A program made the position numbers and the translations under genes. From contig NZ_JAHLSY010000001.1 in assembly GCF_019049855.1 (NCBI RefSeq), forward strand, positions 142,565 through 206,564: a DNA stretch of 64,000 nt. Reading direction: 5' to 3'. This document shows, one piece after another, positions 16,835 through 26,694 of this stretch. Source of the DNA: Hydrogenophilus thiooxidans. GTDB taxonomy: Bacteria > Pseudomonadota > Gammaproteobacteria > Burkholderiales > Rhodocyclaceae. The notes under the pieces are model-generated. The model was not told where the DNA came from. It saw only the letters and a program-made list of their open reading frames with translations, and searched no databases. Each line of letters opens with the position of its first letter. Position 1 is the stretch's first letter.

Positions 16835-19272
16835 GAAAACCACGTCTTGTCGTGGTCGGCAACGGCATGGCTGGCTGCCGAACCCTGGAAGAGTTGCTGA
16901 AATTGGCGCCGGACCGCTACGAGATTACCGTATTCGGCGCCGAACCCCACCCCAACTACAACCGCATCCTCCTCTCGTCGGTTTTGGCTGGTGAGGTACC
17001 GTTCGTCGAGACGATCCTCAACGACCCCACCTGGTACGAAACCCATGGCATCCGGCTGCATCTCGGGAAACGAGTCGTCGAAATCGACCGCATCTCCCAA
17101 CGAGTCGTCGCCGAAGACGGCACGAGCGCCGAATACGACCGCCTACTCCTTGCCACCGGATCGTCACCAGCCATCCTGCCGGTTCCTGGAAACGACCTTC
17201 ACGGCGTGATCAGTTGGCGTGACATCGCCGACACCGAAGCGATGATCGAAGCCAGCCAAAAATACCGCCATGCGGTCGTCATCGGTGGAGGGCTTCTCGG
17301 CCTGGAAGCAGCCAACGGACTGGCGCTGCGCGGAATGACGGTAACGGTGGTCCATATCGGAGCATGGTTGCTCGAGCGCCAACTTGACCGCTATGCCGGG
17401 GAACTGCTGCAAAAATCGCTGGAAGCAAAAGGGTTGCGTTTCATGCTTCAGACCGAAACTCGAGCGCTTCACCCAGGTCCCGATGGGCGGGTGCAAAGCG
17501 TCGAGTTCGCCGACGGCTCCCGAGTGGAAGCTGACCTCGTCGTCATGGCCGTAGGCATCCGGCCGAACATCGAACTGGCGCAGCGCGCCGGTCTCTACTG
17601 TCGTCGCGGCATCGTCGTCAATGACACCCTCCAGACCTACGATCCGAAGATCTACGCGGTTGGCGAGTGTGTCGAACACCGTGGCGTCACCTACGGGCTG
17701 GTGGCCCCCCTCTTCGAACAAGCCAAGGTCTGCGCCAACCATCTCGCAGAGTTCGGCATCGCCCGATACACCGGCTCTGTCACCTCGACCAAACTCAAGG
17801 TCACCGGCATCGACCTCTTCTCGGCGGGCAACTTCATGGGCTCGCCACAGAGCGATTTCATCACCTTCACCGACCCGTCAGCTGGCGTTTACAAGAAACT
17901 GGTGATCGAAGGCGACCACTTGGTCGGCGCTGTTCTCTACGGCGACACCGTCGATGGTGCTTGGTACTTCCAGCTCATCAAAGACCGGCAGAAGATCACA
18001 GAAATCCGCCACCAACTGATGTTCGGCCCCCATCACCTCGGAAATACAGGTCACAGCGGTGAAAACCGCGCTGCAGCCATGCCCAACGACGCCGAGGTTT
18101 GCGGCTGTAATGGCGTCACCAAAGGGGCAATCGTCGCGGCAATCAAGGCCAACGGCCTCTTCACTTTGGAAGATGTGCGCAAGCACACCAAAGCCTCCTC
18201 AAGTTGCGGTTCTTGCACTGGCTTGGTAGAACAGATCCTGGCCAATGTACTCGGCAGCGTTTACCAGCCGAACAATACCCGCGAAAAACCGATCTGCGAC
18301 TGCACTGATCTCACCCACGCCGAAGTTCGGCAAGCGATCCGTGAGCAGAAGCTCCTCTCGATTCCGCAGGTGATGGAGACGCTCGGTTGGCGAACCCCAG
18401 ACGGTTGCGCCACTTGCCGCCCCGCCCTCAACTACTATCTGATCTCCACCTGGCCCCACGAAGCGCAGGACGACCCCCAGTCCCGCTTCATCAACGAACG
18501 GGCCCATGCCAACATCCAGAAAGACGGCACATTCAGCGTGGTTCCCCGGATGTGGGGCGGTCTGACCAACCCGACGGAGCTGCGAGCGATTGCCGATGTG
18601 GCGGAAAAATTCCGTGTCCCAACGATCAAACTCACCGGCGGGCAGCGCATCGACCTGCTCGGTGTCAAGAAGAACGACCTACCGAAGATCTGGGCCGAAT
18701 TGGGTAAGGCTGGACTCGTTTCCGGCCACGCCTATGGCAAATCGTTGCGCACCGTAAAGACATGCGTTGGAGCCGAACATTGCCGTTTTGGCACGCAGAA
18801 ATCGATGGGACTCGGCATTCGTCTGGAAAAAGCGCTCTTCGGCATGTGGTCGCCACACAAGGTCAAACTGGCCGTCTCGGGATGTCCGCGCAACTGCGCC
18901 GAATCGGGAATCAAGGATGTGGGCATCATCGGTGTCGACTCCGGTTTCGAAATCTACATCGGCGGCAACGGCGGGATCAAAACCGAAGTGGCTCAATTCC
19001 TCTGCAAGGTCAAGAGTGAGGAAGAGGTCATCGAATACGTGGGGGCCTTTTTACAACTCTATCGCGAAGAGGGTTTCTACCTCGAACGCACCTGCCACTA
19101 CCTGGCCCGCGTCGGCCTCGACTACGTCAAAGCACAGATCGTCGACAACCCCGAGAAAAGGCAGGCACTTTACGAACGGCTCCTCTACTCGCTCCAGGGC
19201 GTGGAAGATCCCTGGCAGAAAGCCGTTGCAACCCAAGACCGAGAATACGCCATCATGGAGATGACCGAATGA
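16831..19272 (+). CDS. nirB: NirB, assimilatory NAD(P)H nitrite reductase large subunit
   Basis: 813 aa. Domain order: FAD/NAD-binding (VVVGNGMAGCR, VVIGGGLLGLEAANGL) to about residue 310; NirB-type C-terminal region of the flavoprotein; BFD-like [2Fe-2S] segments with CGCNGVTKGAIV and CGSCTGLVEQI, then a second such module (CDCTDLTHAEV, CATCRPALNYY); and a siroheme/[4Fe-4S] sulfite/nitrite reductase domain with C-x5-C (CVGAEHC) and C-x3-C (CPRNC). It reduces nitrite to ammonium in the cytoplasm with NirD. ATGA overlaps at both ends. Confidence 0.96.
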   Translation: MRKPRLVVVGNGMAGCRTLEELLKLAPDRYEITVFGAEPHPNYNRILLSSVLAGEVPFVETILNDPTWYETHGIRLHLGKRVVEIDRISQRVVAEDGTSAEYDRLLLATGSSPAILPVPGNDLHGVISWRDIADTEAMIEASQKYRHAVVIGGGLLGLEAANGLALRGMTVTVVHIGAWLLERQLDRYAGELLQKSLEAKGLRFMLQTETRALHPGPDGRVQSVEFADGSRVEADLVVMAVGIRPNIELAQRAGLYCRRGIVVNDTLQTYDPKIYAVGECVEHRGVTYGLVAPLFEQAKVCANHLAEFGIARYTGSVTSTKLKVTGIDLFSAGNFMGSPQSDFITFTDPSAGVYKKLVIEGDHLVGAVLYGDTVDGAWYFQLIKDRQKITEIRHQLMFGPHHLGNTGHSGENRAAAMPNDAEVCGCNGVTKGAIVAAIKANGLFTLEDVRKHTKASSSCGSCTGLVEQILANVLGSVYQPNNTREKPICDCTDLTHAEVRQAIREQKLLSIPQVMETLGWRTPDGCATCRPALNYYLISTWPHEAQDDPQSRFINERAHANIQKDGTFSVVPRMWGGLTNPTELRAIADVAEKFRVPTIKLTGGQRIDLLGVKKNDLPKIWAELGKAGLVSGHAYGKSLRTVKTCVGAEHCRFGTQKSMGLGIRLEKALFGMWSPHKVKLAVSGCPRNCAESGIKDVGIIGVDSGFEIYIGGNGGIKTEVAQFLCKVKSEEEVIEYVGAFLQLYREEGFYLERTCHYLARVGLDYVKAQIVDNPEKRQALYERLLYSLQGVEDPWQKAVATQDREYAIMEMTE

Positions 19273-19577
19273 ACCTTTGGAAAAAAGTTTGTCCGCTCGA
19301 GCAGATCCCACGCCTCGGGGCAATGCGGATCGAGACCCCCAAAGGCGCAATCGCCCTCTTTCGCACACGGGACGACCAGCTCTTCGCGGTCACCGACCGC
19401 TGTCCCCACAAGGGTGGTCCGCTCTCGCAGGGAATCGTCGCCGGCCATGAAGTCACCTGTCCGTTGCACGGTTGGCGGATCGACCTCACCACCGGTGAAG
19501 CGGTTTCTCCTGACAAGGGATGCGTAACACGCTACCCCACCAAAGTCGAAGAGGAGTGGGTATGGATCGCGCTGTAA
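19269..19577 (+). CDS. nirD: NirD, nitrite reductase small subunit (Rieske type)
   Basis: 102 aa. Rieske fold with both ligand pairs present: CPHKGG (C-x-H) and CPLHGW (C-x2-H). In enterobacterial NirD the cluster ligands are missing, so this one probably does bind a [2Fe-2S] cluster, as in some Bacillus-like and actinobacterial systems. It partners NirB. It overlaps the start of nasA by 16 nt. Confidence 0.93.
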   Translation: MNLWKKVCPLEQIPRLGAMRIETPKGAIALFRTRDDQLFAVTDRCPHKGGPLSQGIVAGHEVTCPLHGWRIDLTTGEAVSPDKGCVTRYPTKVEEEWVWIAL

Positions 19578-22309
19578 CGAATCGGCGCAAAATCACCGAA
19601 GTGAAGAGCGTCTGCTGCTACTGCGGCACCGGCTGCGGGGTGGCCATCGAAACCGACGGTGTCAACCTTCTCAACGTCCGCGGCGATCCCGACCATCCCG
19701 TGAACCGCGGACAACTTTGCATCAAAGGGCAAACCCTTGCAGCAGCGCACGTACGCACCGGCAGGGCCACGCGGCCTCTGATACGCCCAAAGCGGGGCGC
19801 TGCGTTCCAGCCCACCGACTGGGACACGGCGCTGCGCCTCAACGCGGAACGCTTCGCGCAGATCATCGCCACCCACGGCCCGGATGCGGTTGCTTTCTAC
19901 GTTTCCGGGCAACTCCTCACCGAAGACTACTATCTCTTCAACAAACTGGCGCGGGGACTGGTGGGCACCAACAACATCGACTCCAACTCGCGTCTCTGCA
20001 TGTCCTCGGCCGTTACCGCCTATAAGTCCACCTTGGGCAGTGACACTGTGCCCTGCTGCTACGAAGACATTGATCTCGCTGACCTATACCTCCTGGCAGG
20101 CAGCAACGCTGCAATCACCCATCCTATCCTGTTCCGCCGGATCGAGGCGGCCAAAAACCGCCATCCTGAACGCCAGATCCTCGTCATCGACCCGCGCCGC
20201 AGTGAAACCGCCGCATACGCAGACCTGCACCTGGCCATCCAACCGGGGACCGACACGTTTCTCTTCCTGGCAATGCTCCACGTGCTCGTCTGGGAACGGA
20301 TGATCGACGAGGCGTTCATCGCCACGCACACCGAAGGGTTCGAAGCTCTGCGCCGTGAACTCGCCGAGCTCACCCCCGGCGCTGTCTCGCCGATCTGCGG
20401 CCTCAGCCCAAAAACCATCGTCGACGCAGCGCGACGCTTCGGAAGCGCGCAGTCCCCCCTCTCCTTGTGGTGCCAGGGACTGAACCAGTCGATCCATGGA
20501 ACCAGCAACGGTGTGGCGCTCATCCACCTTCACTTGGCCACCGGTAAGATCGGGCGACCGGGCATGGGGCCCTTCTCGCTTACCGGTCAGCCCAACGCGA
20601 TGGGCGGCCGCGAGACTGGCACCATGGCCACCCTGCTCCCCGGCCACCGCGACCCCAACTCGGAGAAAGACCGAAGCGAACTCGCTCAACTCTGGGGCAT
20701 CCCCTCCCTGCCCGAGCGTCCAGGAAAAACCGCGGTCGAAATCTTCGACGCTCTTGCCGAGGGCACGATCAAGGCCATCTGGATCGCGTGCGCCAATCCG
20801 GCCCATTCGCTCCCCCACCTGGAACATGCTGTCGAAGCCTTGCGCCGCGCCGAATGGGTCGTCCTCCAAGACGCGTGGCAGGATACCGAAACTGCCCCGT
20901 TTGCCGATCTTCTTCTTCCCGCTGCAACCTGGGGTGAAAAAGAGGGAACGATGACCAACTCGGAACGGCGAATCAGCCGCGTGTGCACCGCCGTACCCCC
21001 TCCTGGTGAGGCCAAACCCGACTGGTGGATCGTCCAGGCTTTCGCCCGGCATCTGGGCAAAGCCCTCGGCATACCGGAGCGGGCCGAGCGCCTCTTTTCC
21101 TTCCCCACCGAAGAGGCGATCTTTCTCGATTATGCCCGAACCACTGCGGGCACCGAGATCGCTATCGAAACGCTCACCTACGCCACGCTCGACCAGCTTG
21201 GACCGCAACAGTGGCCCTTTACCTCCGGTCAAAGTCAAGCGCGCCCCTTCTCCGATCACCGTTTTTCCTATCCCGACGGCAAAGCTAGATTCCAAACGCT
21301 CGATCGCGGCCGTCTCCCCGAGCAAATCGACGCGCGCCACCCTTTTCTGCTCATCACCGGACGGTTGCGCGACCAGTGGCACGGGATGAGCCGCACAGGA
21401 CGCATTCCGCAACTCTTCCGCCACGACCCTGAACCGGTCGTGTGCATGAACCGCACCGACATCGAACGGCGCGGTTGGCATGAAGGGGATCTGCTGCGCC
21501 TGCGCAGCCGACGCGGCGAACTCATCCTGCCGGTAGCCGCCGCAGACGAAGTCCGCAGCGGCCACCTGTTCCTTGCTATGCACTGGGGCAGGCGTTCTCT
21601 TTCGGGCGAAGGGAGCAATGCGCTCACTTTGGCCGTCACCGATCCCCTCTCCAAACAGCCTCACCTGAAACACGCAGCGGTGCGCGTCGAAAAATGCAAC
21701 CTGCCGTGGCGAACCGTCATCCTGCGCCGAAGCGATCACCCAGATAACCCGATCGAACCCCTGCTTCAATGGCAAGCAGCGTTACGCCCTCTGGTGGCCA
21801 ACTTCCCTTACGCGGCCCTGACCCTCGACGAAGGACGCTGGCCGATCCTGCGCGTCACCCTCGCCCATAGCACTCCTCCCGAAGACGAGCTTCTGGAACG
21901 GTTGGCATCGCTCCTCGCACTCAGCGGGCCGGAGCTTCTGCAATACGAAGACCGCAGCAACCACATCCTCAAACGGGCGCGCATCGCTGAGCGGCAACTG
22001 ACCGGTATCCTGCTGAGCGGAGAAACCGCGGCGGCACATTGGCTCTGCGAAGCGATCAAGAACGGGACCCAAACCGATACATTCCACCGCTGGCTCTTCG
22101 CTCCGTTGGCGGAACCGCCACTTGCCGACCTCACATCCAGCCGCATCGTCAGCAACTGTCGTATGGTCAGTGAAACGGCCATACGCAGTGCCGTTGCGGC
22201 TGGCGCCGACCTCGAACGGCTACAAGCGGAACTCGGATGCGGCACCGTGTGCGGCTCATGCCTGCCAGAAATCCGGAAAATCACCTTAGAAGCGCGCGCC
22301 GTTCAATAA
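19562..22309 (+). CDS. nasA: Assimilatory nitrate reductase catalytic subunit with C-terminal BFD-like [2Fe-2S] domain
   Basis: 915 aa from ATG 19562 (MDRAVTNRRKITEVKSVCCYCGTGC), within the end of nirD. The N-terminal [4Fe-4S] motif C-x2-C-x3-C-x(n)-C (CYCGTGC ... QLCIKG) is intact. The molybdopterin-guanine-dinucleotide domains follow (SSRLCMSSAV-like region, GQPNAMGGRETG, LLPAATWGEKEGTMTNSER). The last ~60 residues form a BFD-like cluster domain (CRMVSE ... CGTVCGSC), as in Klebsiella-type NasA. It reduces nitrate to nitrite in the cytoplasm. Ends 7 nt inside the convergent glycosylase gene. Confidence 0.95.
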   Translation: MDRAVTNRRKITEVKSVCCYCGTGCGVAIETDGVNLLNVRGDPDHPVNRGQLCIKGQTLAAAHVRTGRATRPLIRPKRGAAFQPTDWDTALRLNAERFAQIIATHGPDAVAFYVSGQLLTEDYYLFNKLARGLVGTNNIDSNSRLCMSSAVTAYKSTLGSDTVPCCYEDIDLADLYLLAGSNAAITHPILFRRIEAAKNRHPERQILVIDPRRSETAAYADLHLAIQPGTDTFLFLAMLHVLVWERMIDEAFIATHTEGFEALRRELAELTPGAVSPICGLSPKTIVDAARRFGSAQSPLSLWCQGLNQSIHGTSNGVALIHLHLATGKIGRPGMGPFSLTGQPNAMGGRETGTMATLLPGHRDPNSEKDRSELAQLWGIPSLPERPGKTAVEIFDALAEGTIKAIWIACANPAHSLPHLEHAVEALRRAEWVVLQDAWQDTETAPFADLLLPAATWGEKEGTMTNSERRISRVCTAVPPPGEAKPDWWIVQAFARHLGKALGIPERAERLFSFPTEEAIFLDYARTTAGTEIAIETLTYATLDQLGPQQWPFTSGQSQARPFSDHRFSYPDGKARFQTLDRGRLPEQIDARHPFLLITGRLRDQWHGMSRTGRIPQLFRHDPEPVVCMNRTDIERRGWHEGDLLRLRSRRGELILPVAAADEVRSGHLFLAMHWGRRSLSGEGSNALTLAVTDPLSKQPHLKHAAVRVEKCNLPWRTVILRRSDHPDNPIEPLLQWQAALRPLVANFPYAALTLDEGRWPILRVTLAHSTPPEDELLERLASLLALSGPELLQYEDRSNHILKRARIAERQLTGILLSGETAAAHWLCEAIKNGTQTDTFHRWLFAPLAEPPLADLTSSRIVSNCRMVSETAIRSAVAAGADLERLQAELGCGTVCGSCLPEIRKITLEARAVQ

Positions 22310-22953
22310 GCCACCGCCACCGGGTCGAGGCTACGCCACAGATACCAGGTGGCAACGGTGCGCCACGGGCGGAAACGCTCCCCAGCGCTGCGCCATGCCG
22401 CAAGGGGCTGCTTTGCCGGCAGCCCATAACGCGCAACCAACGCTTTACGCAACCCCAAGTCGTCCGCTGGCCAGACGTCGGGGCGCAGCAGATGAAAAAT
22501 CAGAAACATCTCAGCCGTCCACCGCCCGATGCCCCGCACCGCAGTGAGTGCGCCGATGATCACCTCGTCAGACATCCCCGCCCAGCGTTCCGGGTCGAGA
22601 GAACCCTCCTGCGCGTGTCGCGCCAAATCACGCAGGTATTCCACTTTTCGCGCCGAAAGGCCCGCGCCGCGCAACGCTTCAGGTTCAACCGCCCAAACCC
22701 GTTCGGGTGACACCACGCCATCCACCGCAGCGGTAAGCCGTTCCCACAACCGATCGGCTGCCGCCACCGATACCTGCTGCCCCACGATCGCGCGCGCAAG
22801 TGTCACGAAGGGATCGCCGTGTGACCCCAGCAGCTCCCCATCATACTGCGCGATCAGTTCGGCCATTTTGGGGTCTCGCGCCCTGAGCTCGGCACACGCC
22901 GTTTCCCAATAGGGTGGACGAACCCACGCTTCGGGGCCCGGATCACACACCAA
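22303..22953 (-). CDS. DNA-3-methyladenine glycosylase, AlkA-type HhH-GPD protein
   Basis: 216 aa. Helix-hairpin-helix LTAVRGIGRWTAEMFLIF followed by the glycine/proline-rich loop and the catalytic Asp (VWPADDLGLRKAL). LARAIVGQQVS is typical of the AlkA/Mag branch. It lacks the N-terminal AlkA_N domain of E. coli AlkA, so it resembles the shorter yeast Mag1-like form. It removes alkylated bases in base-excision repair. It overlaps mpl by 11 nt on the same strand and nasA by 7 nt convergently. Confidence 0.88.
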   Translation of the reverse strand: MVCDPGPEAWVRPPYWETACAELRARDPKMAELIAQYDGELLGSHGDPFVTLARAIVGQQVSVAAADRLWERLTAAVDGVVSPERVWAVEPEALRGAGLSARKVEYLRDLARHAQEGSLDPERWAGMSDEVIIGALTAVRGIGRWTAEMFLIFHLLRPDVWPADDLGLRKALVARYGLPAKQPLAAWRSAGERFRPWRTVATWYLWRSLDPVAVAY

Positions 22954-24352
22954 CGTGTCGCTCCTTAGCCATCAGTGCCGCGAGCAACTTCTGCTGCACC
23001 CCTTCGAATGCCCCATTACTCATCACCACCACCGCATCACCCGGTTCTACGCACACAACGATCTCCGCCACCAACGCTTCGATCTCAGTTGCCACCTTGG
23101 CCTTTGCACCGAGCGGCGCCAGCGCTGCCGCCAAGTCCCAAGAAAGTCCTTTCGCGTACCCGAAGACACGATCCGCGCGTGCAAAGGCTGCGGGCAACTC
23201 CGCCTGCATCACCCCGCGCTTCATCGTGTTCGACCGCGGTTCGAAAAGCGCGATCAATCGCCCCGTCACCCGGGGTCGCAGCGCATCGAGCGTCGCGGCA
23301 ATCGCCGTCGGATGGTGGGCAAAGTCGTCGAAGACCGTCACCCCAGCCGCCTCCCCCACCTTTTCGAGCCGCCGCTTCACCCCGGGAAAACTGGCCAGCG
23401 CTTCCACCGCGATCTCCGGGCGCACACCCGCATGAGACGCAGCCGCCACCGCAGCAAGTCCGTTGAGCGCATTATGGACTCCCGGCAACGGAAGGGTCAC
23501 ACTTCCGATCGCTCGCCCATCGAACGCGTAGTGCGCCCGATCCCCTGCCACCTGCACCTGCCAGCGCGGCACTTCCGCCCGGTCGTCTGCTTGGGCATTA
23601 TGTCCACCTGGATACGATTCTGCTAACCCAAAACGGGCCACTTCCGACCATACCCCCCGCGCCAATACGCGATCGATCGCCGGGATTCCCGCACGCGCGA
23701 AAATCGCCCCGCTTCGCGGCATCGTTCGGATCAAATGGTGGAATTGCGTCTCGATCGCAGCCAGATCGGGGTAGATATCGGCGTGGTCGTACTCCAAATG
23801 GTTGATCACCAACGTCCGCGGGCGGTAATGGAGGAATTTCGCCCGCTTGTCCGAAAAAGCGGTGTCGTACTCGTCGGCTTCGATCACGAAAAATGGAGAA
23901 TCCCCCAACGCCGCCGGCGCTTCGAACCCCGGCACCGCGCCGCCGATGAGATACCCAGGGTTGAACCCCGCCGTGCGCAAAATATGCGCCGTCATCGCCG
24001 TAGTGGTCGTCTTGCCGTGGGTACCGCTCACCGCGATCACCCACCGCCCGCGCAGCACCGTCTCGGCCAACCACTGTGGGCCCGAGACGAAAGGCAAACC
24101 GGCGTCCAGGATCGCCTCCAGCAACGGGTTGCCGCGGGAAATCGCATTCCCGACCACGTAACAATCGGCACCCAAACGAATCTGATCGGCGTCATACCCT
24201 TCGATCGGCGTCAACCCATGCGCTGCCAACACGTCGCTCATCGGAGGATAGAGGGGCCCATCACACCCGGTCACCCGGTAGCCGAGCGCTTTCGCCAAGA
24301 TCGCCACCCCAGCCATGAACACCCCGCCCATACCCAAAATGTGCAGATGCAT
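22943..24352 (-). CDS. mpl: Mpl, UDP-MurNAc:L-Ala-gamma-D-Glu-meso-DAP ligase (peptidoglycan recycling)
   Basis: 469 aa from ATG 24352 (MHLHILGMGGVFMAGVAILAK), the start that gives the family N-terminus. Seen: VTGCDGPLYPPMSDVL (Mpl-type), ATP-binding VSGTHGKTTTTAM, IEADEYDTAF, NHLEYDHADIYPD and DDFAHHPTAI. It re-attaches recovered murein tripeptide to UDP-MurNAc in the cytoplasm. Divergent from 24409, with a TACAAT -10-like element at 24374-24379 between them. Confidence 0.93.
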   Translation of the reverse strand: MHLHILGMGGVFMAGVAILAKALGYRVTGCDGPLYPPMSDVLAAHGLTPIEGYDADQIRLGADCYVVGNAISRGNPLLEAILDAGLPFVSGPQWLAETVLRGRWVIAVSGTHGKTTTTAMTAHILRTAGFNPGYLIGGAVPGFEAPAALGDSPFFVIEADEYDTAFSDKRAKFLHYRPRTLVINHLEYDHADIYPDLAAIETQFHHLIRTMPRSGAIFARAGIPAIDRVLARGVWSEVARFGLAESYPGGHNAQADDRAEVPRWQVQVAGDRAHYAFDGRAIGSVTLPLPGVHNALNGLAAVAAASHAGVRPEIAVEALASFPGVKRRLEKVGEAAGVTVFDDFAHHPTAIAATLDALRPRVTGRLIALFEPRSNTMKRGVMQAELPAAFARADRVFGYAKGLSWDLAAALAPLGAKAKVATEIEALVAEIVVCVEPGDAVVVMSNGAFEGVQQKLLAALMAKERHVGV

Positions 24353-24408
24353 CGTGCAGCACCGTCTGATTGGTACAATAAGGCGAATTCTCGCATACCC
24401 CATTCCCC

Positions 24409-24990
24409 ATGAAACGCAAAACTTACGAGGCGATCGACTACCGCGACGAGATCGCCCACGTTGCTGCGCGGCTCATCTTCGACGAAGGCATTCGCGATCT
24501 GGCGTTTGCCAAGCGCAAAGCGGCCAAACAGCTTGGCCTGCCGCCGCGCACGATGCTGCCCAGCAACGAAGCGGTCGAAGCAGCACTGGCAGAATTCGTC
24601 GCCGAATACGGTGAGATTGAAAACCTTCCCGAACAGCTCACCGCGATGCGTCGCGAAGCTGCGCACACGCTTTCGTGGCTTCCGTGGCCGGCGTACCTGG
24701 TCGGCGCGGTTGCGCACGGGACCGCTGGGCCGATGAGTGAAATCGAAATCGACCTCTTCGCCGAATCGGGGAAAGAGGTGGAAATTTTTCTCCTCAACGA
24801 ACACCGCCATTTCCGGGTCCATACCCCGAAAGCCAGTGCCGCGCGCCGCCCAGAAACCGAATTGATCCTCGAAGACACCCCCTATCCCGTCCGGTTGCGC
24901 GTCTGGCCCGCGCTCGACGAACGGCGACGGAAAAAAGCGGAGCGCGGCCTCACCCTCGCGATGCTCGAACAACTCTTGCAGGAGGCGTGA
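24409..24990 (+). CDS. Uncharacterised conserved protein
   Basis: 193 aa. Not recognised with certainty. N-terminal helical part (RDEIAHVAARLIFDEGI, FAKRKAAKQLGLP) and a C-terminal part with alternating strands (GPMSEIEIDLFAES, EVEIFLLNEHRHFRVHTP) that superficially resembles a nucleotidyltransferase core (G ... S-E-I-E-I-D), but the metal-binding DxD is not convincing. It is followed by tlpA with a TGATG stop-start overlap, so the two are co-translated. Confidence 0.6.
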   Translation: MKRKTYEAIDYRDEIAHVAARLIFDEGIRDLAFAKRKAAKQLGLPPRTMLPSNEAVEAALAEFVAEYGEIENLPEQLTAMRREAAHTLSWLPWPAYLVGAVAHGTAGPMSEIEIDLFAESGKEVEIFLLNEHRHFRVHTPKASAARRPETELILEDTPYPVRLRVWPALDERRRKKAERGLTLAMLEQLLQEA

Positions 24991-25613
24991 TGAACGACCC
25001 ACGCAACGCCCCAAACCCCACCCCCCAAGCACCGAACTCGAAGTCTACTCGTGCGTCGCCACGCCAAACCCTACTCCATTGGCTCATTGCGGGGCTTCTT
25101 GCCGCAGGCGTCTTGTGGCTCTTTTTCAGTCAAACAGTTGCCCCCCAGAACCCAACCGGGCCCACCATTTCGGGTTACGATGCCCGTGCGCTTCGGCAGC
25201 TCCTGACCGCTCAAATGCCGGAAATCGACACGGGTAGCCCACGAACCCTGAACGAGTGGCGCGGCAAACCGCTGGTCATCAACTTTTGGGCCACCTGGTG
25301 CCCGCCGTGCCAAAAGGAACTCCCCGATTTCGCCGCGCTTGCGCGTCACTACGCTGGGGGCGTCCATTTCGTAGGCTTGGGGCTTGACGAACGCGACAAA
25401 CTCCTTGCGTTCGCTCGCGAATTCGACCTGCCCTACCCCACCCTGGTCGCAGGCGGCTTTGCCTTGGGGCAGACGACGAAACTCGGCAACCCCAACCGCG
25501 GCATGCCCTTTACGCTGGTTCTCGACGCAAACGGGCAACCAGTCGCGCACCATGTCGGCTTGATCTCGCGGGAGCGTCTTGAAACACTCATCGCCCAAGC
25601 GCTCGAACGATGA
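24990..25613 (+). CDS. TlpA-type membrane-anchored thioredoxin
   Basis: 207 aa from ATG 24990 (RBS AGGAGG). N-terminal cytoplasmic stretch, one membrane segment (LLHWLIAGLLAAGVLWLFF, about residues 29-48) and a periplasmic thioredoxin fold with active site WATWCPPCQKE and the cis-proline loop RGMPFTLVLD. Probably a periplasmic disulfide reductase; cytochrome c maturation partners are not present nearby, so the target is unknown. Confidence 0.86.
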   Translation: MNDPRNAPNPTPQAPNSKSTRASPRQTLLHWLIAGLLAAGVLWLFFSQTVAPQNPTGPTISGYDARALRQLLTAQMPEIDTGSPRTLNEWRGKPLVINFWATWCPPCQKELPDFAALARHYAGGVHFVGLGLDERDKLLAFAREFDLPYPTLVAGGFALGQTTKLGNPNRGMPFTLVLDANGQPVAHHVGLISRERLETLIAQALER

Positions 25614-25701
25614 CCCCCGGGCGAACGCCCTCTAGCCAAAAGCGGCGAAATGCGGCAAACTTGCAGCTTTGCACCGCGAAACGCTGCAAAGGAACGACCC
25701 G

Positions 25702-26187
25702 ATGGCTGCTGCTCCTAACGAACCGTGGCGCATTTTGGTACTCCACGGCCCGAATCTCAACCTCTTGGGCGTGCGCGAACCAGAAATCTACGGTCGCACC
25801 ACCCTTTCCGACATCCACGCGGCGCTCACCGCACGCGCTGGCGCCAAAGCCGTGATCGAAAGCTATCAGAGCAACCACGAAGGGGCGCTCGTCGACCGCA
25901 TCCAAGCAGCGATGGAAGAGGGCGTCGATTTCATCCTCATCAACCCCGGCGCCTACACCCATACCAGCATCGCGATTCGCGACGCGCTTGCCGCGGTGCA
26001 AATTCCCTTCATCGAAATTCACCTTTCCAACATCCACGCCCGCGAGCCGTTTCGGCGCCACTCCTACCTTTCCGACAAAGCCGTGGGCGTCATCGCCGGG
26101 CTTGGCGCCTTTGGCTATGAGGCGGCGCTCGAAGCGGCGATGAACTGGCTCGAACGCGAAACGCCGCCCCTCCGTTCAACCACGTAA
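25702..26187 (+). CDS. aroQ: 3-dehydroquinate dehydratase, type II
   Basis: 161 aa from ATG 25702 (AAAGGAA upstream). Signature [16 protein letters not shown], active-site tyrosine there, [16 protein letters not shown], and [16 protein letters not shown] are all intact. It dehydrates 3-dehydroquinate in the shikimate pathway as a dodecamer. aroQ-accB-accC is a common proteobacterial order, as here. Confidence 0.96.
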   Translation: MAAAPNEPWRILVLHGPNLNLLGVREPEIYGRTTLSDIHAALTARAGAKAVIESYQSNHEGALVDRIQAAMEEGVDFILINPGAYTHTSIAIRDALAAVQIPFIEIHLSNIHAREPFRRHSYLSDKAVGVIAGLGAFGYEAALEAAMNWLERETPPLRSTT

Positions 26188-26198
26188 GGAACCGATCG

Positions 26199-26687
26199 AT
26201 GGATTTGCGCAAACTCAAGAAATTGATCGAACTCGTCGAAGCGTCCGGGATTGCCGAAATCGAAATCACCGAAGGCGAAGAAAAAGTTCGCATCGCCAAG
26301 CAACCCCCGGTTACCCTCCCGCCGGTCACTGCCCCATACCCCGCGGGCGCAACGGTCCACGCCACACCGGTACCCACCGCCCCACAAGCCACACCCGCAG
26401 TGAGCGCCCCCACCAACGAAACCGCTGCCCCAGCCGACCCGGGATTGCCCCCAGGTCACGTCGTGAAATCGCCGATGGTGGGCACCTTCTACCGCGCCCC
26501 GTCGCCCACCGCGCCCCCCTTCGTCGAAGTGGGCAGCCATGTCAAAGTGGGCGACCGGCTCTGCATCATCGAAGCGATGAAACTGATGAACGAAATCGAA
26601 GCCGACGTCGCGGGTGTCGTCAAAGCGATCCTGGTCGAAAACGGCCAGCCGGTCGAATATGGTCAACCCCTCTTCGTGATCGGATGA
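26199..26687 (+). CDS. accB: AccB, biotin carboxyl carrier protein of acetyl-CoA carboxylase
   Basis: 162 aa. N-terminal [23 protein letters not shown], a Pro/Ala/Thr-rich linker (about residues 45-85) and a biotinyl domain with the modified lysine in EAMKLMNE. The 'thumb' region typical of AccB is present ([19 protein letters not shown]). It carries carboxybiotin between AccC and the carboxyltransferase. 7 nt before accC. Confidence 0.97.
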   Translation: MDLRKLKKLIELVEASGIAEIEITEGEEKVRIAKQPPVTLPPVTAPYPAGATVHATPVPTAPQATPAVSAPTNETAAPADPGLPPGHVVKSPMVGTFYRAPSPTAPPFVEVGSHVKVGDRLCIIEAMKLMNEIEADVAGVVKAILVENGQPVEYGQPLFVIG

Positions 26688-26694
26688 GACCGCG

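Noticed and set aside
20084..21775. A 563-codon minus-strand frame opposite nasA
   Set aside because: No recognisable domain and no RBS; nasA on the plus strand has all of its cofactor motifs.
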